64,000 nucleotides of DNA from Apostichopus japonicus (Eukaryota > Echinodermata > Holothuroidea > Aspidochirotida > Stichopodidae): positions 17,002,013-17,066,012 of the forward strand of contig NC_092577.1 of the NCBI RefSeq assembly GCF_037975245.1, given 5' to 3'. The number at the start of each line of letters is the position of its first letter. Position 1 is the first letter of the stretch. A program made the translations under genes and the position numbers. The notes beneath the pieces were generated by a model, which did no database searches, had not been told where the DNA came from, and was given only the letters and a program-made list of their open reading frames with translations. Shown here piece by piece: positions 23,691 through 37,075 of the stretch.

Positions 23691-26600
23691 TTTTGCCCCA
23701 TTGCCCTCTCATGGCCCATACATTTTCAGTTGCCACCTTCAACGTCAATGGCATGAGGGATCATCGCAAGCGCAGTCGCATTTTCCAATATTGTATTTCA
23801 ATGGAAGTCGACTGCGTTTGCCTGCAAGAAACACATATTTTGGAAGAAGATGTCCCTCTATGGGCTTATGAGTGGGGTGGTGGGCTGCATGCTTCGTTTG
23901 GTTCGTCTTCATCCTGTGGCACTGTCACCTCGTCAGGCGGGTTGTGCCACTAGGGTGGAGACGGATCACGAGGGCCGATTGGTTTGCATTCTTTTCAAGT
24001 ATCCACAGGGTAACATCTCCCTTTGCAATGTGTATGCTCCCAATCGGCCTTCTGCTAGACGAGATTTTTTTTAACACACTGCCTTCCTTTGTTCCTGGTA
24101 GTGCTCCATGTGTCATGGTCGGAGACTTTAACTGTGTCCCAGACTCGGGTCTTGACAGACTCGGGGCTTCTGTGTCTGCTAGTCCCGACGCTGGGATCAC
24201 AGAATTGGACAGATTCACTTCGGCACACCTTTTAGCCGATGTCTGGAGGCATATGCACCCGTGTAGTACGGTGTATACGTGGGTGAGGCCTAACGGAGAA
24301 GATGCCTCCAGGATAGATCGAGTGTATGCGCCCGTAAGTTTGAAATTTTCGGGTTGCAAGACGCTCAGCTGTCCGCTCTCTGACCATGACACTGTGGTAG
24401 CACGTTTTGTTTTGCCTTCCATTTTCCCGATCGGGCGGGGCCTATGGAAGCTTAACTGTCGGATTCTTGGCGAGGCAGAATTCCGCCAAGGTTTCGAGAC
24501 CAGGTACAAAGGATGGCAAACATTGAAGCCGGCCTTTGCTTATACATCCCAGTGGTGGGATGACATCAAGTTGCGCATCAAACGCTACGCAATTCAGTAT
24601 TGCGTGACCCGCGCACGGCGTCGAAGAGAAAAATTCTCGAAGCTGTGCGCGGAGGTGAAGTTTGGCGACCCTTCGGCAGTCATCGCTTTGCAGACTTATC
24701 TCGATGAAAAGTACCACGGTGCCCGCGTCAGGGCCCGTGTCGAAGCGGTGGAAGCCGAGGAGCGCCCTTCACTGAGGTTTTACCAGTCCGTTAGCTCATC
24801 GGCGGGTGACAGACGCGTCCCGTCTGTGCGCGCTACCGATGGGACCGTGGTCAGTGACCCCTCACGGCATTGTCCGCGTATATAAAGAGTATTATTCGAG
24901 TTTGTTTACGCGTGGCAATGTCGACTTGTCGGCACAGTCTGATTTATTGAGGGGTATCTCAAAAACCGTTCCCCACGATGTCAATGATATTTTGGGGGGC
25001 GGAATAACCACTGTTGAGCTTTAGAAGGCGCTTTCGAAGATGAAGAATGGCAAGTCCCCGGGTTCGGACGGGCTTCCGAGGGAGTTCTACCGAACCTTCT
25101 GGGCAATAATAGGACCCGACATCAGAGCCGTCTTCGAGGACGCCTTCCAAAACGGACTGTTAAACCAAAGTCAACGTCTGGGCATGATTACTTTGCTGCC
25201 AAAGTCTGGGGACCCCTTGGATCCCCATAACAAGCGTCCGATCACCTTGTTAAATGTGGACTACAAGTTGCTGGCTAAGGCTTTGTGCAACCGCCTTGCA
25301 CTGGCTATGCCGCATCTTGTTGGTGATCTCCAGACTTGTGCAGTGAAGGGTCATTGCATCCAGCAGAACTTGTGGTTGATGCCCGACTTGACCGACTTTG
25401 TTATTGAGCGTGATCTGCCATGTGCATTGGTGTCTCTGGACCAGCAGAAGGCTTTTGACATGGTGGATCGCGGTTTTTTAATGAATGTATTGGAGACGTT
25501 TCAGTTGCACCCGGTTTTTCGTAAATGGATTTCTGTTTTGTATCAAGAAAGTTTCAGTTCTGTTATCGTAAATGGGTTTTGTTCGGAGGTTTTTAACGTA
25601 GAGAGGGGGGTGCGCCAGGGGTGCCCTCTGTCTCCATTACTTTATGTTCTGTTTAGCGAGTCCCTCTCTCGTCTTTTGGAAAGGGACTCAAGACTTGTTC
25701 CATTCGTTGTGCCAGGGGGTGCCAAAGTGAAATGCGTTCAATATGCAGATGACGTGACATGTGTTGTTTCGAGTCTGGGCTCCTTTCGTGCCCTCTCGCA
25801 GGATTTATCTATCTTTGAGAGAGCTACCGGGGCGAAGTTGAATCCGGAAAAGACAAAGGGCCTTCGCCTTGGTAGCTGGAGATACAGAGACTTACCATTC
25901 GGTGCGTCGTGGTCGGATCAGAATATCAACATTAATGGTATATGGTTCGGCTACGATGCACCTTGTGACGTCACCTGGAACGAGAGGGCTGAGGTATTTG
26001 AGAGCAGGCTCGAGGCCTTTGGCACCCGCTGGCTTTCGATCCTAGGGAAAGTCACCGTAATTAATCGTTTTGTTTCGCCCATCTTGTGGTACCCGGGCGC
26101 GGTGTATCCAATTCCGCGTCGCGTCCTGGTGCGGTTGGAGAGAGCGATATTTTCATTTATTTGGTCGGGTGGTACAGAGCTTGTCAAAAAGGCGGTAATG
26201 TACCAAAAGCTGGAGAAGGGTGGGTTAGTGGTGGTTCATCTGGGAAGTAAATTGACCTTTTTGTTATTTAAGCAGTTGTTTGTAGCGGTAACTGACCCAG
26301 GGTTGCCTTGTTCACATTTTGTAGGTTTTTTGGGGAGGTTTGCACCTGCGTCGTTGGGTCCCGGCGCTGTTTAGCAACAGAGAACCGCATAGTAGTACTC
26401 CAAACAGGGTGGTGCGTGTCATCTGCTCCGCTCTGATTGAGTTGCCCCCTTTTGACCTGTCACAGCCGGCCCTCGTTCACAGTTCGTTGCGGGATAAGGC
26501 CTTGAATGCAACTTTTGTCCAGGGACGTCATTCTGCCGAAGTATGGCGTTCGGTGCATTCAAGGCTGAATGGTTGCAGGCTCCGTGATCTCGCATGGAGA

Positions 26601-27254
26601 GTTGCACACGGTGCCTTGGTGACCAACCTAAAAAGATATCATTGGCGATTGGGTGATGGACTGTGCCCTAGGACCGGCTGTGACAGCTTAGAGAGTACTG
26701 CTCATGTTTTTTGGCATTGTTGCTTTGTCGTCAACTTATGGGAGTGGTTCCAGACCTGGACCGACCGTGTTACGGGAGACCGTTCATGGTCGGTAGGGCA
26801 GGGCTTTATTTTATATGGGGTAGACCCTCCAGTTTGTTCGGTAGCTGTGTTGCACCGCATCATTTTTGTTTGCTCTATTGTAAAAAAACATGTTTGGCGG
26901 AATAGATGTAATTTGTTTTTTAGGGGGAAATTTGCCACTTGGCAGGCAGTCCTGGAGGCGGTGAAGTCTGACATTCGCCTTCAAGTTGAAGGCGATTTTC
27001 GCCGTTTATCTGGGGCTGCCTTTTTTGGACGCTGGTGTGCTGGGGAGGGTTTTTTCGTTTCGCTGCGTGCGGGTCGTCCTTTTGTAGGTTTTCGAATGTT
27101 TGAGTGGGGGGGTTGGGCGTTTTGTCTCTGCAGGTCGGCGGGCGTATGTTTTTTTGGCTCGCTAGACCTGAGTTTCGTTTGTCAGAATGGGATGGTTCGG
27201 TAGTGCCGTTTGGCCGTGACGTTTTGTATCCCGCATGGCGGGTCACGTAAAAAG
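23269..27254 (+). mobile_element. LINE B: Tx1/L1-like retrotransposon, nearly full ORF2, decayed
   Basis: Contains an ORF1 tail, the whole ORF2 and a 3' UTR ending GGGTCACGTAAAAAG at 27254. Its ORF2 is clearly related to LINE A but a distinct family. The 3' UTR (GTCTCTGCAGGTCGGCGGGC, then TGGTTCGGTAGTGCCGTTTG) is shared with the tails at 28065-28287 and 40290-40687 and the minus copy at 44120. The next base after the end belongs to LINE D in mid-ORF, so either LINE B inserted there or LINE D was truncated at this point. No target duplication was found upstream. Confidence 0.85.
23704..27203 (+). pseudogene. LINE B ORF2 (endonuclease, reverse transcriptase, C-terminal domain), broken
   Basis: The endonuclease starts FSVATFNVNGMRDHRKRSR and LQETH, shifts frame near 23925 and again at a T8 run (24064-24071), then shows VGDFNCVPD and CPLSDHDTV. 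The linker shifts near 24850. A TAG at 25022-25024 precedes the RT fingers KNGKSPGSDGLPREFYRTF. From 25040 to 26374 the RT is uninterrupted, including VSLDQQKAFDMVD, ERGVRQGCPLSPLLYVLFSE and the YADD active site (about 25742). A last shift near 26330 enters the C-terminal region with CPRTGCDSLESTAHVFWHC. Five lesions make it inactive, yet the RT core is intact over 444 codons. Confidence 0.85.
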
Positions 27255-29440
27255 CACAATCACGGATTACGTTAATTTCTGTGTTGACTGTACGGTGCCG
27301 GATAAACAGATCAAGGTGTATGCCAACAACAAGCCCTGGATTACCAAGGAGGTTAAAAAGATCATCAATAAAAAGAAGATTTTCGGGCAAAACAACCGAG
27401 ATGAGCTGAGGGCTGTGCAAAAAGAACTTGACAGGGCAATAAAGAAAGGAAAGGACTTATACAAGTGTAAAATAGACAGTCACTTTACTGGAAATAATAT
27501 GAAAGAGGTTTGGGCGGGTATACGACTGATGAGTTGCTACATGAAAGACAATAGATCGACTGATAAACTCCCAAACACTTCCCGTGAATATGCAAATGAG
27601 CTTAATGTTTTTTACAATCGGTTTGATCACCTACATTTTTCACATGAGATTGGTGAGTTACGGGAAATGTTATCTATGCAGTCGTATCCTGAGCAGTTTT
27701 TAACTGTTACTGCACATGAAGTGCGTGTTGAATTTTCTAAACTAAACGTATCAAAAGCAGCTGGCCCAGATGGATTACTACCCCGTGTTCTCAAACTTTG
27801 TTCAAATCAATTGTGTAACATATTTGCAGTTATTTTTAACATGTCATTTAATACTCAGACTGTACCGACACTTTGGAAAAGGTCGTGTATCATTCCGATC
27901 CCTAAGAAAAACAGTATTGCGTGCATGAATGATCTTCGACCTGTTGCTCTGACTTCAGTGGCAATGAAAACGTGTGAACGTCTGAGGCATCTAAAACCAA
28001 TGGTTGATCAGTTTCTAGACCCCATGCAATTCGCCTATAGGTCGAACCGAAGTACAGAAGATGCTGGTGTGCTGGGGAAGGGTGTTTTGTTTCGCTGCGT
28101 GCTGGTCGTCCTTTTGTAGTTTTTTAATATTTCAGTGGGGGGTTGGGCGTTTTGTCTCTGCAGGTCGGTGAGCGTATGTACTTTTTTTGGCTCGCTTGAC
28201 CTGAGGTTCGTTTGTAAGAATGGGATGGTTTGGTAGTGCCGTTTGGCCGTGACGTTTTGTATCCCGTATGACGGGTCACGTAAAAAGCAGAAGATGCAAT
28301 CCTATATAGTCTAGAGTCACTGTATTCTCATTTAGAGCACACCACCTTGGGTAACTCAGTCCGTATACTGTTCTTTGACTTTTCGTCAGCCTTCAATACT
28401 ATACAGCCCCATATCCTTGCCAACAAACTTCTGGAAATGAATGTGCAATGTGATTTTATTAATTGGATACTCGGGTCATCGGGTTGTAATTCTGACGTCA
28501 TCTTCTCGAATACAGGAGCACCCCAGGGTACGGTTCTGGCCCCATTCCTTTTCACTCTCTACACAGCAGATGCCAGGTCATCTGCCGAGAGTTGTTCTCT
28601 CGTCAAATTTGCAGATGACACTGCCCCGATTGGGTTGATGACGAAAGATGATGTCACCTAGTATATTGAGCAAATCAGTGATTTTGAGAAATATTGTGAG
28701 AGTAATTTCCTGGTTTTAAATGTTAATAAAACAAAGGAAATGGTAATAGTTTTCCGTAAGTGTGGGGCTATCCCGAGTCCTGTCCGTATTAAAGCCCATG
28801 ATGTTGAGCGTGTGGATCACTATACATACCTAGGGGTTGTACTTGATAATTCATGGTCCTGGCATAGCCATCTGGATGCCACACTGAAGAAACTTAACTC
28901 TAGAATGCACTGTCTGCGTAAAATGAAAACTTTTCAAATTGATGAACGTATTCTCACCATGTTTTATACTTCCACCATTTGTGGGGTATGGAAATACAAT
29001 TTGATTTCTTGGGGCGGGAATGCGAGAAAGGTAGATCAGAACCGTATAGACTCTTTAATCCGTCAGGCGGGCCGCATAATTGGCAACAGCCAACCCTCTT
29101 ACTCATCATGTTATACCCATCTACTCCAACAGAAGTTAGACAAGATTTTAAATGATGCCGACCACCCACTGCATGGACAATTTCAGAATGCAGTGATTCC
29201 TCGGAGCGGGAGGATGAGGCTGCCGACAGCCAAAACCAATCGTCACCTCTCCTCATTCGTCCCACAGTGCATCAGAATCCATAATGAAAATTACAATCGC
29301 TAGTGTTCTTGCCCTCTGGTTACACCTTCACTGTTTTTGTCATACTTAGTCTTGCCATTGTTGGACTTTGTAATTTTATTGTTTTATGTATGTCATTTTC
29401 CATGTGCTGTATTTTAATGTTATATCCATCTTATTCTGTA
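27255..29440 (+). mobile_element. LINE D: CR1/L2-like retrotransposon, 5'-truncated, interrupted
   Basis: Starts between endonuclease and RT (STITDYVNFCVDC, then NNKPWITKEVK). RT fingers follow with LNVSKAAGPDGLLPRVLK and LRPVALTSVAMKTCERL. At 28064 the ORF is interrupted by a 223-bp LINE B tail. After 28288 it resumes (ILFFDFSSAFNTIQPHILA, GAPQGTVLAPFLFTLYTAD, FADDTA near 28620). A TAG at 28659-28661 and other lesions follow, then the C-terminal stretch with DADHPLHGQF, ending at 29303. The 3' UTR runs to the Mutator-like repeat at 29441. The variant FADD replaces YADD. Confidence 0.83.
28055..28297 (+). mobile_element. LINE B 3' tail inserted in LINE D, 10-bp target duplication
   Basis: Bases 28065-28287 match the last part of LINE B (start GGTGTGCTGGGGAAGGG, end ACGGGTCACGTAAAAAG). 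The flanks are CAGAAGATGC at 28055-28064 and CAGAAGATGC at 28288-28297. The exact 10-bp duplication defines the LINE B 3' terminus as CACGTAAAAAG with no poly(A), and proves insertion into an already resident LINE D. Confidence 0.95.
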
Positions 29441-32400
29441 TGTAGCGGGCTCCAGCCAAGAAATAACATAGACATCAGATTTGGTTACGGGTTGGTATAT
29501 TTCTCTAGAAAACCGTCAAAACTGAGAAGAAGAAGTAACAACCTTTAAATTTACAATGTAAGTGATTCGTGTGATTGGTAAACTTACTATAGTGATTTAA
29601 CCTGAAAACCTCAATACATGCAACACAATAAATCATATATATGCAATCAAACTCAAGGACATTTAAGGAGTAGGCTAGTTCAATTACAATACAAACGAAT
29701 AAGATTAAGGTGTTATCACTAAGATTCACTCACACTTGAACCTATACAACATAATATGTAGGCTACGGGACATGACAGTGCGTAAGCACACACAGTAAAC
29801 AATATGAATATACTTCCACGATAATAAGCTTAGGCCTTAATATATTGGCACACTGAAATCACAGAGAAAGATAGCCTTACACACTGTACTATACATATTA
29901 ACATGACTAGGAATGCAATACTACGGAGAGCAAGTACACAATTTAGGCCCAAGAAATAATACGAGGAGCCACAGTAAGACGATAATCAAACATTTCTGAT
30001 CTTAAAGGTTACAATTAATAATATGTTGCAATCATACGTTATGTCTTCCTTCAGGGACTGAACCCACTAAATTGAATGAATGAAATGGTATTGACTATTG
30101 GTATACTGTATATATCGTTTTATCGTTACTTCGTTAGTAGCTGTAGCAGTAGCATCAGCGTGGTAAACTACATAGCAACAACAAGATAAGTTCATTTGTG
30201 TTGGAAAGGAAACAGTGGAACGCCGGTAGGGCAGAAAATAGTACATTAATCAACAAACAACTCTAGGGATGGCGACTGTTACACTGTACATCGAGCATTT
30301 AATTACCCGAAATGGGTTTAATAAAGTAAATCTTATCTTATCACTCTCAAGGCACAAAACATGACGCAAACGCATCCTTTCACACTGGTGAAGAAATAGA
30401 GGATTTAAAATGGTTTTGTTGTTCTTGGGGAAGTGTACTTGGTGTAGATAGGACTTTCAATTTAGGGGATATATTTCTTACAACAACGACGTTTAACAAT
30501 CAATCAGTCATTAGCAGGGATACGAAGGAACATCCAATATTTTTCGGGCCAATGCTTCTACACGGAACATCAACAGTCAAAGATTACTACGATTTCTTCT
30601 CCCATCTTCGCTGTGAACTGTCATCGACTCGATGAACTTACTGTTGGTAGCCACGATGAAAAAGCCCTCAGAAATGCATTAAAGTGCGCCTTACCAGAAG
30701 CTCGATTAATCTATGGCACCTTAAAGAAAACCTGTCGCACTACATGCAAGATAAAAGTTGGTATGGGCAAGAAGGAACGACAGGAATTGCTCATCACTGT
30801 ATTCGGGGATAACGGTGTACTTATGAATCACAATTTTGACTTTGAAAAACATTTTGACGAACTGCAACTTAAAATGGAAAAGGTGTCGAGTGAACTAGGC
30901 AACTAGTTTCGCAAGCGCCTTCGCCCTTTGATAACTGAGCACCGAAACAACGTCAGAGAAATTCAGTGTGCGTATTTGAAATGGACAAATAACAATGCAG
31001 AGTCGGGAAACCACATTTTAAAAGTTTGGAAGCCACAACCGACCCTGTACGATATCGTCTCCGCAATGTACACGGACGTTAAACGGACACGGAAACTACC
31101 AGGTAGATAATTCTTACAATGCCTACGCCATCCTATATTTTAAATGGACCGAGCTTACGGGAGAAAAGAAAAGGTTCATGACAGCCAAAACGGTCTCGAA
31201 GAATTTCGTTATGTCGGCAAATGGTTTGCTGGAGGTACCACACACGCCAAGCACAGGTTCGTCTGCTGATCTGAACACAGAATCATGAACTGTCTATGTT
31301 TTGTCTCTTCTCATCAGTAAAGACGTCTTCCTCACTTCAATTTTTTTATTCCTGCATTTCACACCCTGTAATTATTGTTTTGCCGACAGATTCTCCTGAG
31401 TAATTTCTGTAAATTCACATTAATTAGCCGAAACTTTAAATAGCAATTTCTTTATATCAATTCCAGAGGTCATCCTTTTATATACTCGTTGTAATTTGGT
31501 ATTTATTAAAATTCCATAGTTATTAAATTTTCTAGTGTTGTAATTTCTTTATTTGCTGCGCTGTCTGTAGCTTATACACAAACGTTTTCAAATGATTTTA
31601 CCATACCGGACCCATCACAGCCAGGACAACACACCACCGGAGTTTAAAATGTGTCCTCATTCGGGGAATTACAGAATCAACGATCGGCAATGCAGATATC
31701 ACAGTGCTGCCATCTATCTGTAGTTATAACGTTTTGAAATGATTTTACCATATCGGTGTAATAGGAATCCAGGTCCTAGGAACGTAGGTCCGGAGTACAA
31801 TAGCTACCACTGTGAAGGGTTATGGTTGTGGCCTGATGCGTCAGGACAAAGGAAGGCGGACGTAGATTCCTGGGGGACTTGGATTAAGGTGTTACCACTA
31901 AGATTCACTGACACTTGAACTTATATAACATAATATGTAGGCTACGGGGCATGAATTTGGGTAAAATGGCCAGCGGAACCCAGATTTGTTGTCAACATCC
32001 ATCCCAAATGATAAAATATAGTATTAAAACTGACTCCGGTGGTGTCTGATGGTCATTTATTTCGCCTCCGGTTCGGTTTTGCATGGTCCGGTATGGTCCG
32101 AATGGGTCCAGTATGGTAATTAGTCATACCCAATCTATCCGTGTGCAATTGCAGTAAGTAACTTTTCACACCGAACCTACTCAATGTACAATCTTGGACA
32201 ATTGTTTTAAAACACTTGACGATGAAAGAGGGTCAGAAAAATGAATGGCCTTACATGAGTTATATAAACAGAGACAGGTAATCCCCCCCCCCCCCCCGTT
32301 CAATGTTGGTTAAAAATGCATTAATTTCCATTTAGTGCAAAATTTAGTGCATATTTATCTGGCCAAAACTTATTTCATTTAAAATAACTACAATAAACAG

Positions 32401-33350
32401 CAGAAATTTTCTATCCGCACCTACGAAAAAGTAAATTGTTCGCAATGACTATGTTGGGAAACAGAAAAAATCTCAGGTGTTTCAAGTGATTTTTACCAAG
32501 ATTGTAGTCCTACCAATGGACTAGGTGTCTCCAATGATTGGGTGTGGTGAAAACATTACGCTCCTAGTGTTACAGTCGCCATCCCTAGCGTTGTTAGTCG
32601 TTCAATGTGCTATATTCTGCCCTATCGGCGTTCCACTCTTTCCTTTTTAAAAATAGATTCTTTTTTCTTGTTGCTATGCAGTTTTATCACGCTGATGCTA
32701 CAATTAACGATATATACCATTTCATTAATTAAATTTAGTGGGTTCAGTCCCCGAAGGAAGACATAAGGTATGATTGCAGCACATTATTAATTGTATCCTT
32801 TAGGATCACAAATGTTTTGTTTATCGTCTTACTGTGGCTCCTTGTATTATTTCTTGGGCCGAAATTGTGCACTTGCTCTCCGTAGTATTGCATCCGATTC
32901 CTAGTCATGTTAATATGTATAGTACAGTGTGTAAGGCGTATCTTTCTCTGTGACTTCAGTGTGCTAATATTATTAAGGCCTAAGCCTATTATCTTGGAGG
33001 TAAATGCATACTGTTTACTGTGTGTGCTTACGCACTGCCGATTCATGTCCCGTAGCCTACATATTATGTTATATAAGTTCAAGTGTGAGTGAATCTTAGT
33101 GGTAACACCTTAATCTTATTCGTTTGTATTGTAATTGAACTACTCCATAACGGCACATGTCCTTGAGTTTGATTGCATATATATGATTTATTGTGCTGCA
33201 TGTATTGAGGTTTTCAGGTTTAATCAGTATAGTAAAGTTTTACCAATCACACAAATCACTTTCATTGTAAAGTTAAAGGTTGTTACTTCTCAGTTTTCAG
33301 GGTTTTATCAGAGGTGTACAGAGTAATTTCTTGGCTGGAGCCCGCTACAC
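29441..33350. mobile_element. Mutator-like element with inverted repeats of about 0.8 kb
   Basis: The stretch 29441-30288 reappears in reverse complement at 32566-33350. Both outer ends read TGTAGCGGGCTCCAGCCAAG, and both inner ends carry GGGATGGCGACTGT(T/A)ACACT. The arms differ by scattered substitutions and small indels. Between them lie a broken MULE-type transposase (30340-31290) and a further 70-base copy of part of the arm in the left-arm orientation at 31884-31953. Long terminal inverted repeats around such a transposase fit Mutator-like elements. Flanks of 9 bases (TATTCTGTA, CCTAGCCTT) do not match, so no target duplication survives. Confidence 0.75.
30340..31290 (+). pseudogene. 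MULE-type transposase remnant
   Basis: One frame gives [17 protein letters not shown] and [20 protein letters not shown] (30450-30590), matching the start of MULE DDE domains. After a shift, [19 protein letters not shown] (30650-30700) corresponds to the second acidic motif and the following helix. Then come IFGDNGVL-like sequence and, in another frame, ITEHRNNVREIQCAYLKW and WTNNNAESGNHILK (about 30930-31030), the usual position of the catalytic Glu region (here NAES). It ends near 31288. Frame shifts near 30610, 30730 and 30905 make it a pseudogene. Confidence 0.6.
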
Positions 33351-33828
33351 CTAGCCTTCGCTACTTTTTGGTTCGTGAGGGTAGATTTAGTGTATTTGTG
33401 TGGAAAGGAGACTGGTAAGTATGAATGAAGTAAATTGTGGTTATATGTAAGTGAACTTTGAATATTTGCAAGATACATACTTACCTGTCTCCCTTGACAA
33501 TTGCATAAATCTACTAATGTACATGGATGATTGGCAATTGCAACATCTGTGTCAGTAGATTTGAAATTATTAACCCCCTGGGTGCATCGAAAGAGTATAT
33601 TCATTCATGGATGGAGATAGGAGAGCACTGGTCTCCACGTCCTCACTCGCGGCTCGTCACTGCACTGTGTACCAGGTATCTCAAGCAGGTGCCCAGGGCA
33701 GCCAAACATGTCCCCTGAGGAGCCTGCGCCCGAAGCGTCAAAGGGCGCCATTAAGAATTGCAACACCCAAGGGTGGATATTATCCAGCACTCAAGAGGTT
33801 AAGGAGGGAACAGGCAAAATGAATATGT
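33351..33828. other. no gene recognised
   Basis: The spacer between the Mutator-like right arm and the C2H2 gene remnant has short ORFs on both strands with no family resemblance. Confidence 0.45.
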
Positions 33829-36579
33829 TAAGAAATATTTTTGTATTGCAGATACCTCTTTCTCTTCCAACCTTGGATCAATTTCCTGACTTGTATTTGC
33901 TTCAGCATCATCAAATCAGAAGGCTCAACAAGGGCGAGGTCTTCAGGCACATCTACACCAACTGCATCACATAGATGTTCTGCAACCATGACTGCCTCTT
34001 CTTCTGAGATATTACGAAAGATTTCACATATTGCTGACTTGATGTCGTCCATCACTCCAGACACAATTCCTACATGAAATCAAATGTGATTGCATGTTTT
34101 AGTCGAACTACAAGAGCATTTCTTCTTCCATATGCAGGGAGTGGGTGGTAATCAAGAAGATCCTTGCTGTTAACACAAAGCAATTTTTCCCTGTCGACAC
34201 TAGATTCCAATGAAAATACATACAAGTGCATATTCAGAACTGACTGAAGAACCCTTACAACAAAGTATACTTGCAGGTTCCCTTTGACCACTGAGAATAG
34301 AATCTGTCCAAACAATAGCCCCTGATCATCTTGTTCAACTGTTGCACTAATTTCATTCAAACATGCTTGCAGTTCCTCGTTATGTTTCCAGATGTAAAGG
34401 AACAGTTTGTTTGGCATCAATGGTTATGGGGAAGAATGTTCCAGCACTCAAGTAGGATTGAAGTAACTGATGCATTCCTGCTAATGTAAGACACCGGTTT
34501 TTTAAGTTCTGCAAATAACGCACACATCGTTTCAAATACGAGTGCTTACTTTCAAATCTCATAGTCCCTGTTCTAATGAGAGGGCCAAATTGTAGTATCA
34601 ACATAGGTTAATGCTTAAGGAAATGGTGTTTTGGCCGCATTCTACTCTCAGGGAAAACTCTGTAGTGCAACTCTAAGTACTTATTAATAAGAAAACTCCG
34701 ATTAGCTATTTCAGCCTCATTCATAGTAGGAGCACAAAAGTTCCACCATATCATGTAACCGATGAAAGAACTGCCAAACCTGGTCCAAAGAATCTTCAAT
34801 TCTATCCCCAATAAGTACAGGCAATAATCTAAGAAGGCATCAATTCTCTACTGCCTGTCCACCCAAGTTTTCACCATTTGGATTTGCTTCTATATGACCC
34901 GAGGTATTTGAAACTGAGCTATTGTTCTATTTATGTCGGTGTATGTTAGCCACTTCTGTTTTATGAAATAGCTTAAAACCAGTGCCACATCATAATTCAA
35001 GACCCCTTCAAATAGGTCATAACCAAGACAAGGGGGCAAGCCTGAAGAGACATGAAAATATTTCATTAAACTTAACCCCTTGTGGAATTGTTTGGTTCAC
35101 ATTCTGTTGGACTTCCTGTACTGCTATGTTGTTATTGTCTGAATTTCGAATGGGTCCAACACAGCACATGGGTCGTAATGAAATTCTGCACTTGTAGAGG
35201 AGCACCACCTACACCAACATAGAGTACTACTGAAGTTTTCCACAAATCCACCAATACAATGTGAACCAAGATTATCTCCGGCAATAAATTTAATGTACCT
35301 TTTACTGGCTGCTGCACACCAGCTATTTCAAAACCGTTCAGTTGAAGGTTCCTCAGATCGTCAATTAATGTTCGAAGCAACTTTTCAAGTCCAAAGTACT
35401 TAAACTCATTCTCATTGCACAGGAGTACTAGCAATGAGTGATCTATACTCGACCGGCTAGAACCTAGCGGATTACATACTTCAAAAGAATCTTCATAGAG
35501 GATTAGTTTTAAAGCATGTGGATTTTTCTGGAAGAAAATGTTAGCTTTAAAAACAGCACCGTCGGTTATATCGTGAAGTACCTTTTCTTCACCAGGTTTG
35601 TGGTTACCATGATACACAAGAAACTTGGTACACTGATACTCATTTTGAACTGACTTGTTTTTCAATAGGCTCTCCAAAGAGTCTTTGATAGAGATGTACT
35701 TAAATTCTCTCTCTTAATTGAAATCATTTCTGTCCAATTTAAATGAAATGGGTGCAACATAAATTGTTTGTTATATATCGATTTACGAATATAGTCTGGT
35801 CGCAGGGGCCCAGCACTACAATCCGATAATAGGTCACATGATTTGAAATCATTCATCACTTCCTTTGCTGTTGGTTCTGACATGGAGGTAAAAACCTCCA
35901 TGGTTCTGGTATGTCTAGATCATTGGCTAATGATCAGAATATTTTTTGGAAAATAACTGTCTGGCCTAGGCGGTGTATGTCATGACATTGTTCTATAATG
36001 TGCTGGATGGTTGAAGGTATCAGGTACTTTGATTCCAACTGTAGGTAAAATAACATGACATTTTGTAAAAACAGACCTTCAATATTATGTTTCTTCCAAA
36101 ACTTCAATCGCATCGAACGAATCTGGATCAAATGTTGCATAATCATCGGTGTCATATTCTGGCTCTTCAAACTCATTTTGTATTTGGATAAGTTCTGCAG
36201 GAACTTGATCAACTGTGTCTGACTTGTGATACCTTGAGAAATGTGACGTAAAAGACGACTTCTTTGTAAATGATGATTTACAGTTATGAAATGGGCACAA
36301 TATAGTAGTCCCAACATGTAGGTGTTCTGTTAAGTGTTTGAAGACATGTTTTATGTTATCACACTGTAATGGAATATCAAGATATTTATATATCCTGTAA
36401 ACTGCTGGTTTGGAATGAGATCTTTGCACATGACTGACAAGAGTAGAGTAAGCAGAAAGTCTCCGGAAGCACCCTTACCGAAATCCCAGATCTGGGCCAG
36501 ATATAAAAATCCAGATCTGGCCCAGATCTGGAATTTCAATCTGGGCCAGATCTGCTGCAGATCTGGAATTTATATCTGG

Positions 36580-37075
36580 CCAGATAAAAAATTGGGCAGA
36601 TATAACTTGATATAAAATAAAGTTTTATATGGCCCATATAAAATTTGATCTGGTTAAACTTTATTGCATCCATATCTGGGCCAGATAAAATTTTATCTGG
36701 TTGATATAAAGAAAATCCAGATAAAGTTTTATATGGCCCATATAAAATTTGATCTGGTTAAATTTTATTGCATCCATATCTGGTCCATATAAAACTTTAT
36801 CTGGTTGATATAAAGAAAATCCAGATAAACTTTTATATGGCCCATATAAAATTTGATCTGGCTAAATGTTATTGCATCCATATCTGGGCCAGATAAAACT
36901 TTATCTGGTTGATATAAAGAAAATCCAGATAAACTTTTATATGGCCCATATAAAAGTTTATCTGGCTAATTTTTTTGCCATCCATATCTGGGCCAGATAC
37001 AACTTTATCTGGTTGATATAAAGAAAATCCAGATAAACTTTTATATGACCGATATAAAAAAATATATCTGGCTAA
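36580..37075 (+). repeat. 104-bp tandem array, about 4-5 units, left arm of the palindromic element
   Basis: The marker (T)GCATCCAT recurs at 36666, 36770, 36874 and about 36978, a 104-base period. Each unit carries ATCTGGGCCAGATAAAA and TATATGGCCCATATAAA, both near-palindromes. Units differ by several substitutions, so this array is older or faster changing than those at 325 or 42737. Confidence 0.85.

Noticed and set aside
29441-33350. LTR retrotransposon with inverted LTRs
   Set aside because: The arms are inverted, and the interior encodes a MULE-type transposase rather than gag-pol. Kept as an alternative in the findings.
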